A stretch of 64,000 bases of DNA. Source: Gambelia wislizenii (lineage: Eukaryota > Chordata > Lepidosauria > Squamata > Crotaphytidae). The position numbers were made by a program, and so were the translations under genes. Location: assembly GCA_030847615.1 (NCBI GenBank), contig JAUMIR010000004.1:274807501-274871500 (forward strand). The letters run 5' to 3'. Positions within the stretch are counted from its first letter, which is position 1. Each line of letters starts with the position of its first letter. Shown piece after piece: positions 22,045 to 33,094 of the stretch. Below the pieces are notes generated by a model that had not been told where the DNA came from, searched no databases, and saw only the letters and a program-made list of their open reading frames with translations.

Positions 22045-24006
22045 ATGAACACGATGGGCTGCAGAACTCTGCAACCAAGATCTGAGGCTCAAAAGGCTCC
22101 ACCAATGGCAGTGGCGGCAAGAAGAGGCCAGACAAGGGAGGAAGACCCCACCTCGGCCACTGCCAGCTACGACCCGGCCCCTCTCCGCCACATTGAGCGT
22201 GACTGCAGGCTGGGAGAGGAGTCGGCCATGCAGTCTCGGAGGGATGAGGAGGCGTGGAATGTCCCCATAGCCGGGACGAGCTCCGCTGCGGTGGTGACCC
22301 AGACAGACCCCCTCCAGCAACGCGGGACGACAATTGCAGAGCGCAGTGAGTGTAACGCAAGCCCCGGGGACCGGACAGCTGGGGGAGGGAGAACCTACAG
22401 CCATTGCTTCATGGCTGGAGAACACTTTTGCCAGGGAGGCAGCAAGGTGGCTGGCTGCTAGCCTAGCCCACCCTAAGCTTGGGGGCACCAGCGCTTAGCA
22501 GCAGGAGGGGGGGCAGCCCAACCACCCAGCCCGGAAGCCAGATCTAATGCAGGTGCAAATCCCCCCGCGCAGTCCTCACCCCCACACAAACCACGACCCC
22601 ACTGTGCGACCCACGGCCACCAATATGGACTCTGCTAGCCAGGCGGCTGATGCGACCCGGAAGAGGCAGAGGGGTGGAAAAAGGTGGTGGGGCTAGTAAG
22701 GGGGAGGTGCCCACACCCCCAGGCTCATACTGCAGGGGGCGGAAAGGACATGGAGGCCATACCTGGTCCGAGCAGTGTCTTTACCTCAGGCACCAGTCAC
22801 TCCAGACCACTCAGCAAGGAGGATGAGGATGATTGGACCCAGGATGAGGAGGGGCATCACCCCCTAACAAAAGGGCGAGACATGACGAGGATGACGAGGA
22901 CGTCATTTCCCTTTACACATCAGGGGAGTATTCCAATAGCGACCAATCGGATTGCGAGGAGGGAGGGCTGTCGGAGGAGGAGACAGAGGAATCAGACAAC
23001 TCACACCCCTCGACATGCCATTTTGTCCTGGAGGACTTTACAGTTCTCTTGAAGAAGACTGTCAGGACCTTGGGTCTGACCCTGCCTACTGTCCAGCAAA
23101 CACAAATGGACCCAGAATTACCTGAGATTTCTGGGGAATTTTTTTCCGGATTTGCAGCCAGTGGCCATGGAGATGCCGGTACCACCGACACTAATGCGTC
23201 TGATTTGTGACAAATGGAAGGCCCGGCAGTGGCTAAGCCACAACCGAGTCTTGCAAAAAAGCTGTATGTCCTACCAAAAAAGGTCATGAAGAAGCTACAG
23301 GTCCTCCTCATTGACGCACCGGTTTCAGAGCTGGTTTCCTCTGGAATTTTCTGCTGGGACGGGGAAGAGACCTTGAAGATTCCGGAGGACAGGCGAATGG
23401 ACTTGGCTCTGAGACGAGCACACGAGGCAATTTCCTTAGCCATCAGGGCCTCAACGACAGCAAATACGATGGCTAGAGCTGCTATCCAGTGGTTAAGATG
23501 CCCTGCAGGATGTTTCCAGATCGCAGACAAGGATTCGCCAGGACCTTAATAAATTAACTAAGGTCTCAGCCTTCCTGGCGGACAGCACCTTGGATTCTGT
23601 ACAGTTCTGTGCTAGAGCTGGAGCAGCAACAGTGGCTGCCAGACGCCAGATATGGCTGAAGTCCTGGAACATGGGCTTCAAGTCCAAACAGAACCTGGTC
23701 TCCTCACCATTCTTTGGAGAGAAGCTATTCAGGGAATCTCTGGAACCGGTCCTAATGGAGGATAAGGACAAGAAGAAGAAGACTCTTGCCTCCCGCAGGA
23801 GAGAGGAAAAGACATTCAAAATGCTATCATCCTTTTCATGCAGCCACCATTCAAGTAGGAACACCTCAAACCTGTCTAGCTCCAAGGAGTTCAGATCCCA
23901 GAAACCGCGCTGGGGAGAAAACAGATACCACCGCAGGAATCAACAAGGCAGAGTGGGGAAAGTCACACAACCTCAGCCCGCCAAGCAGAATTCCAAATCT
24001 CAGTAA
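22045..24006 (+). pseudogene. DIRS gag-like region, copy 2, broken
   Basis: Protein-like segments lie in different frames: 22045-22461 (Arg/Ala-rich), about 22870-23210 (acidic, including CHFVLEDFTVLLKK), 23214-23549 (KKVMKKLQVLLIDAPVSELV, RRMDLALRRAHEAISLAIRA) and 23590-24006 (basic tail). The acidic and middle parts are recognisably related to the minus-strand fragment at 32291-33056 (CHFIMDEFLVLLKK, MNKLQVPLIDAPVLALVSS), which supports a real gag-type gene in this lineage. There are multiple frameshifts and no zinc knuckle. Confidence 0.65.
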
Positions 24007-24046
24007 TGACAATCCCTCCCAGGTGGGAGGAAGATTGTAGGCCTTC

Positions 24047-25882
24047 GTGGGAGCTTGGGAGGGCTCTACCTTGGACAAGTGGGTCCTGCAATCAATCTGC
24101 CAAGGGTACCGGATAGAGTTCTCTGGACTTCCCCCACAGTGGTTCCTTCCAACACCTCTCCACAAGGACGCAGTAAAACAGTCCCTGATGACAGAAGCCA
24201 TTCAGTGTCTGTTACGAATGGACGCCATAGAGGAGGTCCAAAGATCGCAGCAGGGAAAGGGCTGTTACTCCATCCTGTTCTTAGTGCCAAAAAAAGAACG
24301 GTATGTGGAGAGGAGTCCTGAACTTAAGGGGAGGGAACAAGTTCATCAGAAAAGAAAGTTCAGGATGGAAACCCTGAAGCACATCCTGGAGGCCATAAGA
24401 CCAGGGGATTATCTGTCCTCTCTGGATCTACAGGACGTGTACCTTCACAGACGGATCCATCAGGACCACGGTCAGTTCTTACGCATCTGTTACAACAAGA
24501 GGCATTTCCAGTACAAGGCTCACCCTTTTGGCCTATCCTTGGCCCCCAGGGTATTCACAAAGATCTTGGTTGCTTTAGTGGTCTCTTGGAGACGCTCCGG
24601 AATACGTGTCTATCCCTATTTGGACAATCTCCTGATTCACGCCCACTCCAAACTGAGAGCAGAACGGCACCTCAGATTTGTCATGGGGTCACTCCAGCAA
24701 CATGGATTTCAGATCAATTTGGAAAAGAGATCCTTGACCCCATCCCAACAGATACAACATCTAGGGGCAGTGGTGGATTTGACGGAGGGCCTGATCTGAT
24801 TACCCACAGGGCAATCAGGGCAATTTAGAACGCAACGCAACGCAGAAAAGACTGGGTGCAGCCAGATCGGACATCATGCATCTGGCACATCTACAGGGAC
24901 TCATGATAGCGGCAATAGACTGTGTACCATGGTGAGATTTCATGTAAGAGTTGTCCTCCTTCCTTTTCAGGAGGAAATAGTCATCAGAGGGCATCAGGCA
25001 GTAAGACTTCCAAAGGAAGTCATAACATCACTACAGTGGTGGCTCTCACCAGTGATACACAAGGGTTGCCAGCTTTGGATCCAGGACAAGCTCCAGATCA
25101 CCACAGATGCCAGCCTTCGGGGATGGGGGGCACATTGCGGTACCCACATGGCCCAGGGCAGATGGACAGCGGAAGAAGTGATGCACAGTATCAATAGATT
25201 GGAGCTGGGGGCAGTCAGGTTTGCTCTGAAGGCCTTCACACACCTAGTTGAAGACAGGTCAGTGCTCATACGCATAGACAACGTCACAACGAAAGCGCAC
25301 ATAAATCGCCAGGGAGGATCCAGGTCACAAGCCCTCATGGAGGAGGCACCATGCCTGTTCAACTGGGCGGAGAAGAATCTGGTGTCAATAACAGCGGAAT
25401 ACCTCCAGGGAACGCTCAACCGGAAGGTGGACTGGCTCAGCCCGTCAGACATCGACCAGGGAGAGTGGAGTCTACACCAGGAAGTGTTCGACGACATAGT
25501 AGAGACTCTGGGGCAGCCGGAAATAGAACTGTTTGCTTCACCGGTGAACATGAAACTCCCCTGCTTTGTCTCCAGGTACATATCAGAGGGAGCAATGGAC
25601 ATGGATGCCCTGATTTGCCCTTGGCCACGAACGCTACTATACGCCTTTCCTCTGATCCAACTTATACCCAGAGTGATCAACAGAATCTGGGTGGAGGAGG
25701 CGGAGGTCATTCTAGTCGCACCAGAATGGCCCCGAAGAGCATGGTTCCCAGATATTCTAGAAATGCAAGTGGTCTCGATGCCTCTTCCACCTTGGGCCGA
25801 CCTACTGTCTCAGGGCCAGGTCCATCATCCAGACTCAGCCTGGATACAGCTCCGCGCTTGGCGATTGAGCAGCAGATGCTGA
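24047..25882 (+). pseudogene. DIRS RT-RNase H-methyltransferase-like ORF, copy 2
   Basis: One frame with a stop at 24797-24799. RT motifs SSLDLQDVYLH and HPFGLSLAPRVF are present, but the catalytic box reads YLDN at residues 191-194, so the second Asp is lost. About 130 bases after the stop, a neighbouring frame carries the expected sequence (LQGLMIAAIDCVPW), pointing to a pair of compensating frame shifts. RNase H (TTDASLRGWGAHCG, RIDNVTTKAHI) and the Dam-like domain (ELFASPVNMK, VAPEWPRRAWFPDI) follow in frame. The PPF position of the Dam-like domain is altered (AFPLIQLI). Confidence 0.87.
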
Positions 25883-25953
25883 CGACAAGAGGATACTCTC
25901 AGCCAGTGATAGGCAAAATTCTGGCCTCTAGGCGAGAATCCACCCAACGTATT

Positions 25954-26012
25954 AATAATAATAATAATAATAATATTTATTTATACCCCGCCCCTCTGTT
26001 AAAACAATCGGT
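25954..26012 (-). mobile_element. (AAT)n-tailed SINE/L2 end inserted in DIRS copy 2
   Basis: An AAT run followed by ATTTATTTATACCCCGCCC interrupts the recombinase frame between an Ile codon (ends 25953) and a Tyr codon (26013). The same tail occurs at 31918, 36793, 42146 and 57.9 kb. Confidence 0.8.
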
Positions 26013-26059
26013 TTATGAGTACACCTTTAGAGTGTTTCGACGACGGTGCAAACGGAAGG

Positions 26060-27863
26060 GTCAGGGGGGGAAAAGGGGTTTTTTGGGTATGTCCGCAGCA
26101 AAAGGAGGAAGAAGGAAATGATAGGGCCACTACGTGGAGAAGATGGCAAAATGCTAACAAGGGGACAGAGAAAAGGCAGAATTACTCAACACCTTCTTTG
26201 CCTCAGTGTTTTCAGAAAAGGAAAAAGAGGACCAACCTGAGGATAATGGAACAGAGGACACAATAGGGGAAATCCAGCTCAGAATAAACAAAGAGGTAGT
26301 ACAGGAATACCTTCTTAATCTAAATGAATTTAAATCTCCAGGACCAGGAGAACTACATCCAAGAGTATTAAAAGAGCTGGCAAATGTGATCTCAGAGCCA
26401 TTGGCAATAATCTTTGAGAAATCTTGGAGAATAGGAGAAGTCCCTGCAGACTGGAGAAGGGCAAACGTTGTCCCCATCTTCAAAAAGGGGAAAAAAGAGG
26501 ATCCCAACAATTATCGTCCAGTTAGTCTGACATCAATACCAGGGAAGATTCTAGAGCAGATCACAGAGAGTCTGTGAACATTTAGAAGGCAATACCATAA
26601 TCACAAAAAGTCAATATGGGTTTGAGAGAAACATGTCATGCCAGACTAATCTGATCTCTTTTTTTGATAAAATTACCAGCTTGGTAGATGAAGGGAACGC
26701 TGTGGACATCACACATCTTGATTTCAGTAAGGCCTTTGACAAGGTTCCCAATGACATTCTTACAAACAAGCTTGTAAAATGTGGGCTAGACAAGTTAACT
26801 GTTCAATGGATTTGTAATTGGTTGACTGGCCGAACCCAAAGGGTGCTCAGCAGTGGCTCCTCTTCATCTTGGAAAGATGTGACCAGTGGGGTGCCACAGG
26901 GTTCTGTCCTGGGCCCAGTGCTATTCAACATCTTTATCAATGACTTGGCTGAGGGAATTAGGGGCATACTTATCAAATTTGCAGATGACACCAAATTAGG
27001 AGGAGTAGCTAATACCCTAGAGGACAGGATCAAAATTCAAAATGACCTGGATAGACTGGAGAGCTGGGCCAAAGCTAACAAAATGAAATTCAATACGGAG
27101 AAATGTAAAGTACTGCACTTAGGGCGGAAAAATGAAATGCATAGATATAGGATGGGGGAGACCTGGCTGAACGAGACTACATGTGAAAGGGATCTAGGAG
27201 TCCTAGTAGACCACAAGTTGAACATCAGTCAACAGTGTGATGCGGCAGCTAAAAAGGCCAATGTGATTTTGGGCTGTATCAATAGAAGTATAGTGTCTTG
27301 ATCAAGGGAAGAAATAGTGCCACTCTATTCTGCCTTGGTCAGACCTCAGCTAGAATACTGTGTCCAGTTCTGGGCACCACAATTCAAAAAGGATATTGAC
27401 AAATTGGAGCATGTCCAGAGAAGGGCAACTAAAATGGTGAAAGTTCTGGAAACCATGCCTTATGAGGAGAGACTTAGGGAGCTGGGCATGTTTAGCCTGG
27501 AGAAGAGATGGTTAAGAGGAGATATGATAGCCCTGTTTAAGTATTTGAAGGGATGTCACGCTGAGGATGGAGCAGGCTTGTTTTCTGCTGCTCCAGAGAC
27601 TGGAACACAGAGCAATGGATGCAAGCTCCAGGAACAGAGATTCCACCTCAACATTAAGAGGAACCTTTTGACAGTAAGAGCTGTTCGGCAGTGGAACACA
27701 CTCCCTTGGAGCGTGGTGGGGTCTCCTTCCTTGGAGGTCTTTAAACAGAGGCTGGATGGCCATCTGTCGGGGATGCTTTGATCAAGATTTCCTGTGTGGC
27801 AGGGGGTTGGACTGGATGGCCCTCATGGTCTCTTCCAACTACAATTCTATGATTCTATGATTC
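26060..27863 (+). mobile_element. CR1 LINE, 5'-truncated, inserted in DIRS copy 2
   Basis: The RT is of CR1 type: HLDFSKAFDKVPND (motif A), GVPQGSVLGPVLFNIFINDL (motif B) and KFADDTKLGG (motif C), then [18 protein letters not shown] and [11 protein letters not shown]. The 3' end closes with the CR1 hallmark ATTCTATG repeat at 27843-27862. A frameshift occurs near 26575 and a TGA at 27299-27301, probably CGA to TGA at a CpG. From 26633 to 27781 it is otherwise one frame. The endonuclease is missing. Confidence 0.92.
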
Positions 27864-28359
27864 AGAGAGGTCACAGTCCCAACGTTACTAGACTTCCTAC
27901 AGGATGGAGTTGACTCCGGGCTTCGCCCAAATACAGTCAAAAGACAGGTGTCAGCGATAATGTCATTCGTGACCCCAGAAAGAGCATCAGAGGTATCCTT
28001 GCATCCCCACGTGCGCCGCTTCATTAAGGGCCTTACTAACCTGGCTGCACTGACGGTACACAGATTCCCTTCCTGGGACCTTCATACAGTGTTAAAAGCT
28101 TTAATGGTATGACCCTTTGAGCCGATTCGAGAGGCACAACTAAAATATTTGACTTGGAAGGTCCTCTCTCTAGTGGCCATCACCTCAGAACTCCCTCGAC
28201 CTTCGTCAGGCATTATAGACTGGACATGATGCAGTCGGTGAAAGCCACCTTCAGCAGAAGGATACTTCAGCGATTCTGCTAGTTCTTCAGACCTAGGAGT
28301 CAGGAGGTTCACCTTTGCCCTCCCGTGACTGAAGCTTTAGTAAATCCCAAGCATATGGA

Positions 28360-28470
28360 TGCTCTGGAGCCCTCTCCACTGGGAAAAGGAATGTTGGTCT
28401 TACCTGTGATACGTTCTTTTCCAGTGTAGAGACGAAGAGCATCCTGCCCATCCATGGCGAACATGACAGA
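28360..28470 (+). repeat. Internal complementary region of DIRS copy 2
   Basis: GGATGCTCTGGAGCCCTCTC is complementary to the left terminus, and TGATACGTTCTTTTCCAGTG to the right terminus (CATTGTAGAGGTGAAGAGC side). The layout is the same as in copy 1, with entirely different sequence. Confidence 0.75.
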
Positions 28471-28596
28471 GTTCCAAGATAAAATACAGAGAAGACTTGT
28501 CATAAGTAGCAGACGAGCAGCTAGAAGCTGATGGACTTTCCGTAATCACGGCTGGGTGAATCAAGCTACGGCATCACAAGGCTGTGATATCGACTG

Positions 28597-28760
28597 GCCA
28601 GCAGAGGGGTCGTCTCTCCTGGATGACACCACTGATGGTCAGACTCTTCAAAATAAGAGTTCTCTGTATCCTGCCTATTTGAGCAAGTGGGAGGGACAAC
28701 CCAAGCATACAGATGCTCTTCACCTCTACAATGGAAAAGAATGTATCACAGGTAAGACCA
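28597..28760 (-). repeat. Right inverted terminal repeat of DIRS copy 2
   Basis: Starts CCAGCAGAGGGGTCGTCTC, ends near TGTATCACAGGTAAGACC, and mirrors 21645-21785. The outer part is almost the same as the end of copy 3 at 34.9 kb (CGTATCACAGGTAAGACCA). Confidence 0.85.
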
Positions 28761-29039
28761 ATGCTCCTTTTTCATTCATTTCTGTATCTTAGTGAGAGAG
28801 ACAGATAAAATTAGCAGATAGTGTACTCTATTTCTTGCTAGCTGCTAGCCCAAATGGAGCGAGGTAAAGCTGCTGTAGAACCTTGTGCTGTTCCATACCC
28901 TGCTGTCACTGTTTTTTACTTGCTTCAGAATTACATAGAAAAAGTAAAACAGAAATGTTAGGGCTGCTGTTCTCACTCAGCAGTACAGGAACCTTGGCTT
29001 GATTTCTGTATTTTTAAAAAAACTTAACTTAGACACATA

Positions 29040-29256
29040 CAGGGCCAGTTTAAGGGCCCTGCAGCCGCAGGGGGCCCTGTCATGGGGAGGAGGGCTCTCG
29101 TAAGCCTCCTCTTGCTAAAATATTATTAGTAATAATCTGAATATCCTGTACTGTGGATAGGTTAGTTTAGGTTCTGTTACATTGACCTGAGATATACATA
29201 TGCCCCCCCCAAATAAAGCGCTGCAGGGCCCCCCTAAATTGCTTAAACCGGTCCTG
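29040..29256. mobile_element. 217-bp hAT-type MITE
   Basis: The left end CAGGGCCAGTTTAAG pairs with the right end complement CAGGACCGGTTTAAG. Flanks GACACATA (29032-29039) and AACACATA (29257-29264) agree at 7 of 8 positions, a convincing 8-bp target duplication. No coding content. Confidence 0.85.
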
Positions 29257-29546
29257 AACACATAGACCACCTTGGGCAGGCCTTCCACCACCATCATGAC
29301 CTTCATGTGCATTCTGCATTCATTTAGTCAAGCTCTGCAACATTCTGGCTTCCTTGTCTTTTGCAAAGTGTGTCAAGGGCATGTGAAGGAGGTAATGGGG
29401 GACTAGGGAAAGGGAAAGGCTAGCTAAAGAGATTTTGTTGGCTCAGGCAGAACAGGTGCTTCCCATGCAAAGTGCATAATGTCGAATGCTCAAGGTCAGT
29501 CAAGCAATTTTAGCCCCTGAGTTAGGAAACAAACAAAAAACAAATA

Positions 29547-29768
29547 CAGTTGTCCCTTCATATTTGCTGGGGTTTGGTTCCAGGAAACCCCCCCCCCCGT
29601 GGATACCAAAATCCGTGAATACTCAAGTCCTATTATATGCAATGGCATAGCAAAATGGTGTACTTTATATAAAATGGCAAAATCAAGGTTTACTTTTTGG
29701 ATTATTATTTTTTAAAGAATATTTTTAAGCCGTGAATACTTAAATCCGTGGATACAGAGGGACAACTC
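29547..29768 (+). mobile_element. Tigger/pogo-type MITE
   Basis: The ends are CAGTTGTCCCTTCATATTTG and GGATACAGAGGGACAACTC, flanked by TA on both sides (29545-29546, 29769-29770). The interior GGTTTGGTTCCAGGAA and GATACCAAAATCCGTGAATA are Tigger-like. A reverse-oriented sister copy lies at 54111-54314. Confidence 0.85.
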
Positions 29769-29949
29769 TATACCTTTCCTCCTCCCAGTCAATAAAAATA
29801 CAATAAAAATATTTAAAGTAACCAACTGTTACTCTATTATGCCACTTAGTATCAGCTGCCTGAGATGCCCCCCTTAGCTCTGCTTTATGGTAATTTCTGT
29901 CTTGCTTCAGGGGTCAGACCTAAGTCACTTCACTCTGCTGGCTACTGTT

Positions 29950-30400
29950 CTGTTTCTAGGTACAATTCAGAGTGCTGGCTATGCCCTACAAAGCTTTATA
30001 CAGCTTAGATCCTGTATATCCCCATATGATAGGTTTTAAAACCTGCAGAGAAGACCCTTCACCTTTAAAGCTGTATTTCAATGGGACATGGCACTGGGAC
30101 TTCTTGGTGACTATCCCAGGGAGATTAGGCTAGCTCCCTCACTTTTGTTCTTTTCCTGGAAGATAAAGGTATTTTTATTCAGAACAAGCTTATAAAAACT
30201 GACTGGATATAAATGGACAAGCTGGAATTTCAATGTTTTAATGCATTTATTAAGGTGGTTTAAAGTGTTTAACACCTTTTGATGTATAAGCTAAATTTAT
30301 AATTTATTGTGTTTTATTAAATACAGTATTTTAATATTCTATAAGCTGCATTGTTTCCTGACTGTAGGAGGATATACAAGTAAATAAAGTAATTGGAGGA
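29950..30400 (+). mobile_element. L2-like LINE 3' fragment
   Basis: GTGCTGGCTATGCCCTACAA, ATCCCAGGGAGATTAGGCT and TTATTAAGGTGGTTTAAAG fit an L2-clade C-terminus and 3' UTR in this order (GLGPxYL type, then the AT-rich end). No open frame. Confidence 0.5.
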
Positions 30401-31917
30401 AATAATAAAGAGGGTGGGAAGTACACTTGCTACCCTGGGGCATCTTAAGCTGATAGGTTCTGTTCCTGCAGTTCTTTATAGACTGACTGAAGGGTCAGTT
30501 CTAGGCATACTTGCTTCAGTATAAGCTTCACTGAAGGCAGCTAGACTTATTTCTGAGCAAACTGGCATGGGCTCATGCTGCTTGCCCATTAACTTCAAAA
30601 TACCTTTATTCATGATGCCTGTGCTAAGGTGATTTGTGAAGAGTAGAGTCTCTTCTTCCTAATGATTTTTTTCTTTAACAACTGAGCAGCAGACATAAAT
30701 CTATCCAGCAGGTTCAGGTTTGTCCCTCTCAGAAATGCAGTGAAAATAAAACATGCAGAGATGGAATTTTTTGTTTGTCTTGCAAATATTATAATCTCCT
30801 GACATCAAAAACTACCAAATTTGTTATAGCAAAAGCTTCTGTTGGGAAAACACTGCCTTCCTATATAGCTACTAATATTACAATCCTATCTGTGTTGACT
30901 CGGTTGTAAACTATATTGATTTCAACAAGCCTTCTTTTTGGGGTAAATATTTAGGATTCCTTGTATTGTGTTGTTTAGTAGATCATAACAGCAGAGCCAT
31001 CCAATAGATTTTTCAGTGGACTTGCCTCTCAAACTCCTCATGATGCTATCCACTGAGCCCACGCAACTTTTCAAAGGCATCTTTGTAATTCTTGAGGCCT
31101 TTCAAGAGATAATGGTAAGATAATGCTTATTTGGTTAAAAGGTATGAGGAGGATCTAATTGGCACACTCCCTATACTCATTTATCCTTAGTACCTTCTAT
31201 TGACTATAAAATATAACTTATACCTATACCAGCACACAGTGAATGTAACCTACAATCCAGTTGGTAAGGTGTGTCTTCTAAAAATTTAAGCTAACCTTCA
31301 AGTTAAATATAATCCTTCACATTGTAGTGAAGTACAGTGGCTTTTAGTAGTGCAGATACATACAAATATACTCCCAGGGTTCAATCAGTGCAAAGAAGAA
31401 CTGAACAGAAATGCTGCCATGGATTAGATTGCCCTAAAATGTCAGTGCAGGTTCTGTTGCCATTGCTCCATCTAGCGGGATTAGGGATTTGAGAGGCAGC
31501 TTTGTGTTCCTCAAGTCTCTCCAGTTTTTTTATGCGAGAGGCTTCCAATTGCTCCATCTCTATTGCCTACACTTTCCCGCAGGGCACAAGCACAGCCATG
31601 CAAATATAATTCACCAGGCAGCTCAGGAGATATGCAGACATGTAGTCTGTAAAGATGAGTGATGACAACTGTGGGGGGTAGGCTTTCTTTTTTTGTCATC
31701 CAGGAATTGCTCTTTTGGGCTGACATTGCTTTTTCTTTCCATCAGGACTCTGGGGCACTGAAAAGGAGTGGTAGAAGTTTACTTTGATTTTCTTCCCACA
31801 GGGCTCATGAGTTTAGATGAGGTGGGCAGTAGTTACCCACTGCTCTGAGTGTTAACTGAGGCAGGTGGGGTCCAGATTTGTTATTCTTTGGTGGTGGATT
31901 TCTGTTCTGGGTACCCT
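30401..31917. other. Intronic sequence, nothing recognised
   Basis: AT-rich non-coding sequence without motif-bearing open frames. Confidence 0.4.
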
Positions 31918-32246
31918 CCCTATAAATATTTGTTTGTTTGTTTATCTTTACCCCGCTCTTCAGCCACAAGGCTATCAGAGCGGCTTACAAACTGTTTTAA
32001 GCAATAGCAATTTACACATCTACACAGCATTAAGCAGTTTCCAATGTGTGTTAGCTAATGTGTAAGCAGTGTGTAATGTGTTACAATGTGTGTAAGCAGT
32101 TTCCAATGTGTGTTGCCCCCACAAGCCAGGTACTCATTTTACCAACCTAGGAAAGGATGGAAAGCTGAGTGAACCTTGGAGTCCTCTGGAACCGAACTTG
32201 CAACGTGGTGACTTGCAGTACTAGCATTTAACCACTCTGCCATCAG
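31918..32246 (-). mobile_element. tRNA-headed SINE, minus strand, with local tandem duplication
   Basis: The T-rich tail and TTTACCCCGCTCTTCAGCCA are on the left. On the minus strand the right end reads GGCAGAGTGGTTAAATGC (box A-like) then GCAAGTTCGGTTCCAG (box B-like), so the head is at 32246. Between them GCAGTTTCCAATGTGTGTT occurs twice, a tandem duplication of about 60 bases. Confidence 0.65.
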
Positions 32247-32290
32247 TTATTTATCTTTAGAATTTATAAACCAAGTTGTGTCAAAGATTT
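32247..32290 (+). repeat. 44-bp direct repeat, left copy, at the edge of DIRS copy 3
   Basis: Starts TTATTTATCTTTAGAATTTA and ends TCAAAGATTT. It matches 34937-34980 at 43 of 44 positions (T/G difference after CCAAGT). Confidence 0.9.
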
Positions 32291-33056
32291 CCACACCTGT
32301 CTTGTAACTGCCACCACTGCACCCTTTGCTATGGCACAGAATTGAACTGAATCCAAGGTGCTGTCGTCTAAGAATGCAGAAACCTTCACCGTCTTATTGA
32401 GGTCCTGTCTGATCCTGGTCTGGGATTTTGGAACATCAGCCAAAGCGTCCTTGGACCACTGAATCGTGGCTCGGACCATCATGGTCACGGTCTTGGAGGC
32501 CTGAATGGTTAAGGAAAGCACCTTGTGGGTTCTCTTTAAAGCTATGTCCATTCGTCTGTCCTCGGGCACCATCAAGGTTTCCTCTCTGTCACAACAAAAG
32601 ATTGCAGACGACACCAGAGCCAACACAGGAGCATCGATGAGTGGCACTTGCAACTTATTCATCACCTTCCTAGGAAGTGTGTAGAGCTTCTTTGGCACAG
32701 CTCGGTTGTGCCTTGGCCACAGCTGGGGTGCCCCATACGTCACAAATCATGCGCATAAGGGCGGCTGGTACTAGCATCTCTAGCGCAGCAGATTGGGAGT
32801 CAGGGAAGAATTCTCCGGATATCTCAGGTAAATCTGGGTCCATCTGTGACCGTTGACTGGTCAGTAACTTGAGGCCCAAGATCCTAACCGCCTTCTTCAA
32901 CAGCACCAGAAATTCATCCATAATAAAATGACAGGCGGATGCACGTTGTGTGTCTCCTGTATTCTCCATCTCTTCCTCCAAAAGCTCCCCCTCTTCCCAA
33001 TTGGAAAGACCACATGACTCGCTTCCCTCATTGTCTGATGAATGCTCAGAGACCAA
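32291..33056 (-). pseudogene. DIRS gag-like fragment, copy 3
   Basis: Two open stretches in different frames (33056-32670 and 32743-32291 on the minus strand) encode an acidic N-terminal part with WEEGELLEEEME, then CHFIMDEFLVLLKK and DLPEISGEFF, then RKVMNKLQVPLIDAPVLALV and EDRRMDIALKRTHKVLSLTI. The same order and similar text occur in copy 2 at 22.9-23.6 kb. One frame shift separates the two parts. Confidence 0.75.
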
Positions 33057-33094
33057 ATCCTCATCATCAGGCTCCTCCTCCCTATAGGAGTAGT

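Larger units (their letters stand above)
25865..28279 (+). pseudogene. DIRS tyrosine recombinase, copy 2, split and internally deleted
   Basis: The gene begins about 25865-25953 (ILASRRESTQRI), is cut by a SINE/L2 tail, resumes at 26013 (YEYTFRVFRRRC), is cut again by a CR1, and resumes at 27864 (LLDFLQDGVDSGLRPNTVKR, HPHVRRFIKGL). At about 28188 it jumps from KVLSLVAITS straight to PSTFVRHYRLD, losing the equivalent of about 160 residues of copy 1 that hold the catalytic Arg and HxxR. Only the final Tyr segment remains. The frame ends at 28279. Confidence 0.85.
21625..28770 (+). mobile_element. DIRS-type retrotransposon, copy 2, different lineage, interrupted
   Basis: Inverted termini (21645-21785 and 28597-28760), a gag-like region, an RT-RNaseH-MT frame, split recombinase remnants and an ICR-like block (28360-28470) are in the same order as copy 1. 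The terminal sequences are unrelated to copy 1 but shared with copy 3. A SINE/L2 tail (25954-26012) and a CR1 (26060-27863) are inserted in the recombinase gene. YLDD has become YLDN and the recombinase core is deleted, so the copy is dead. Confidence 0.9.
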
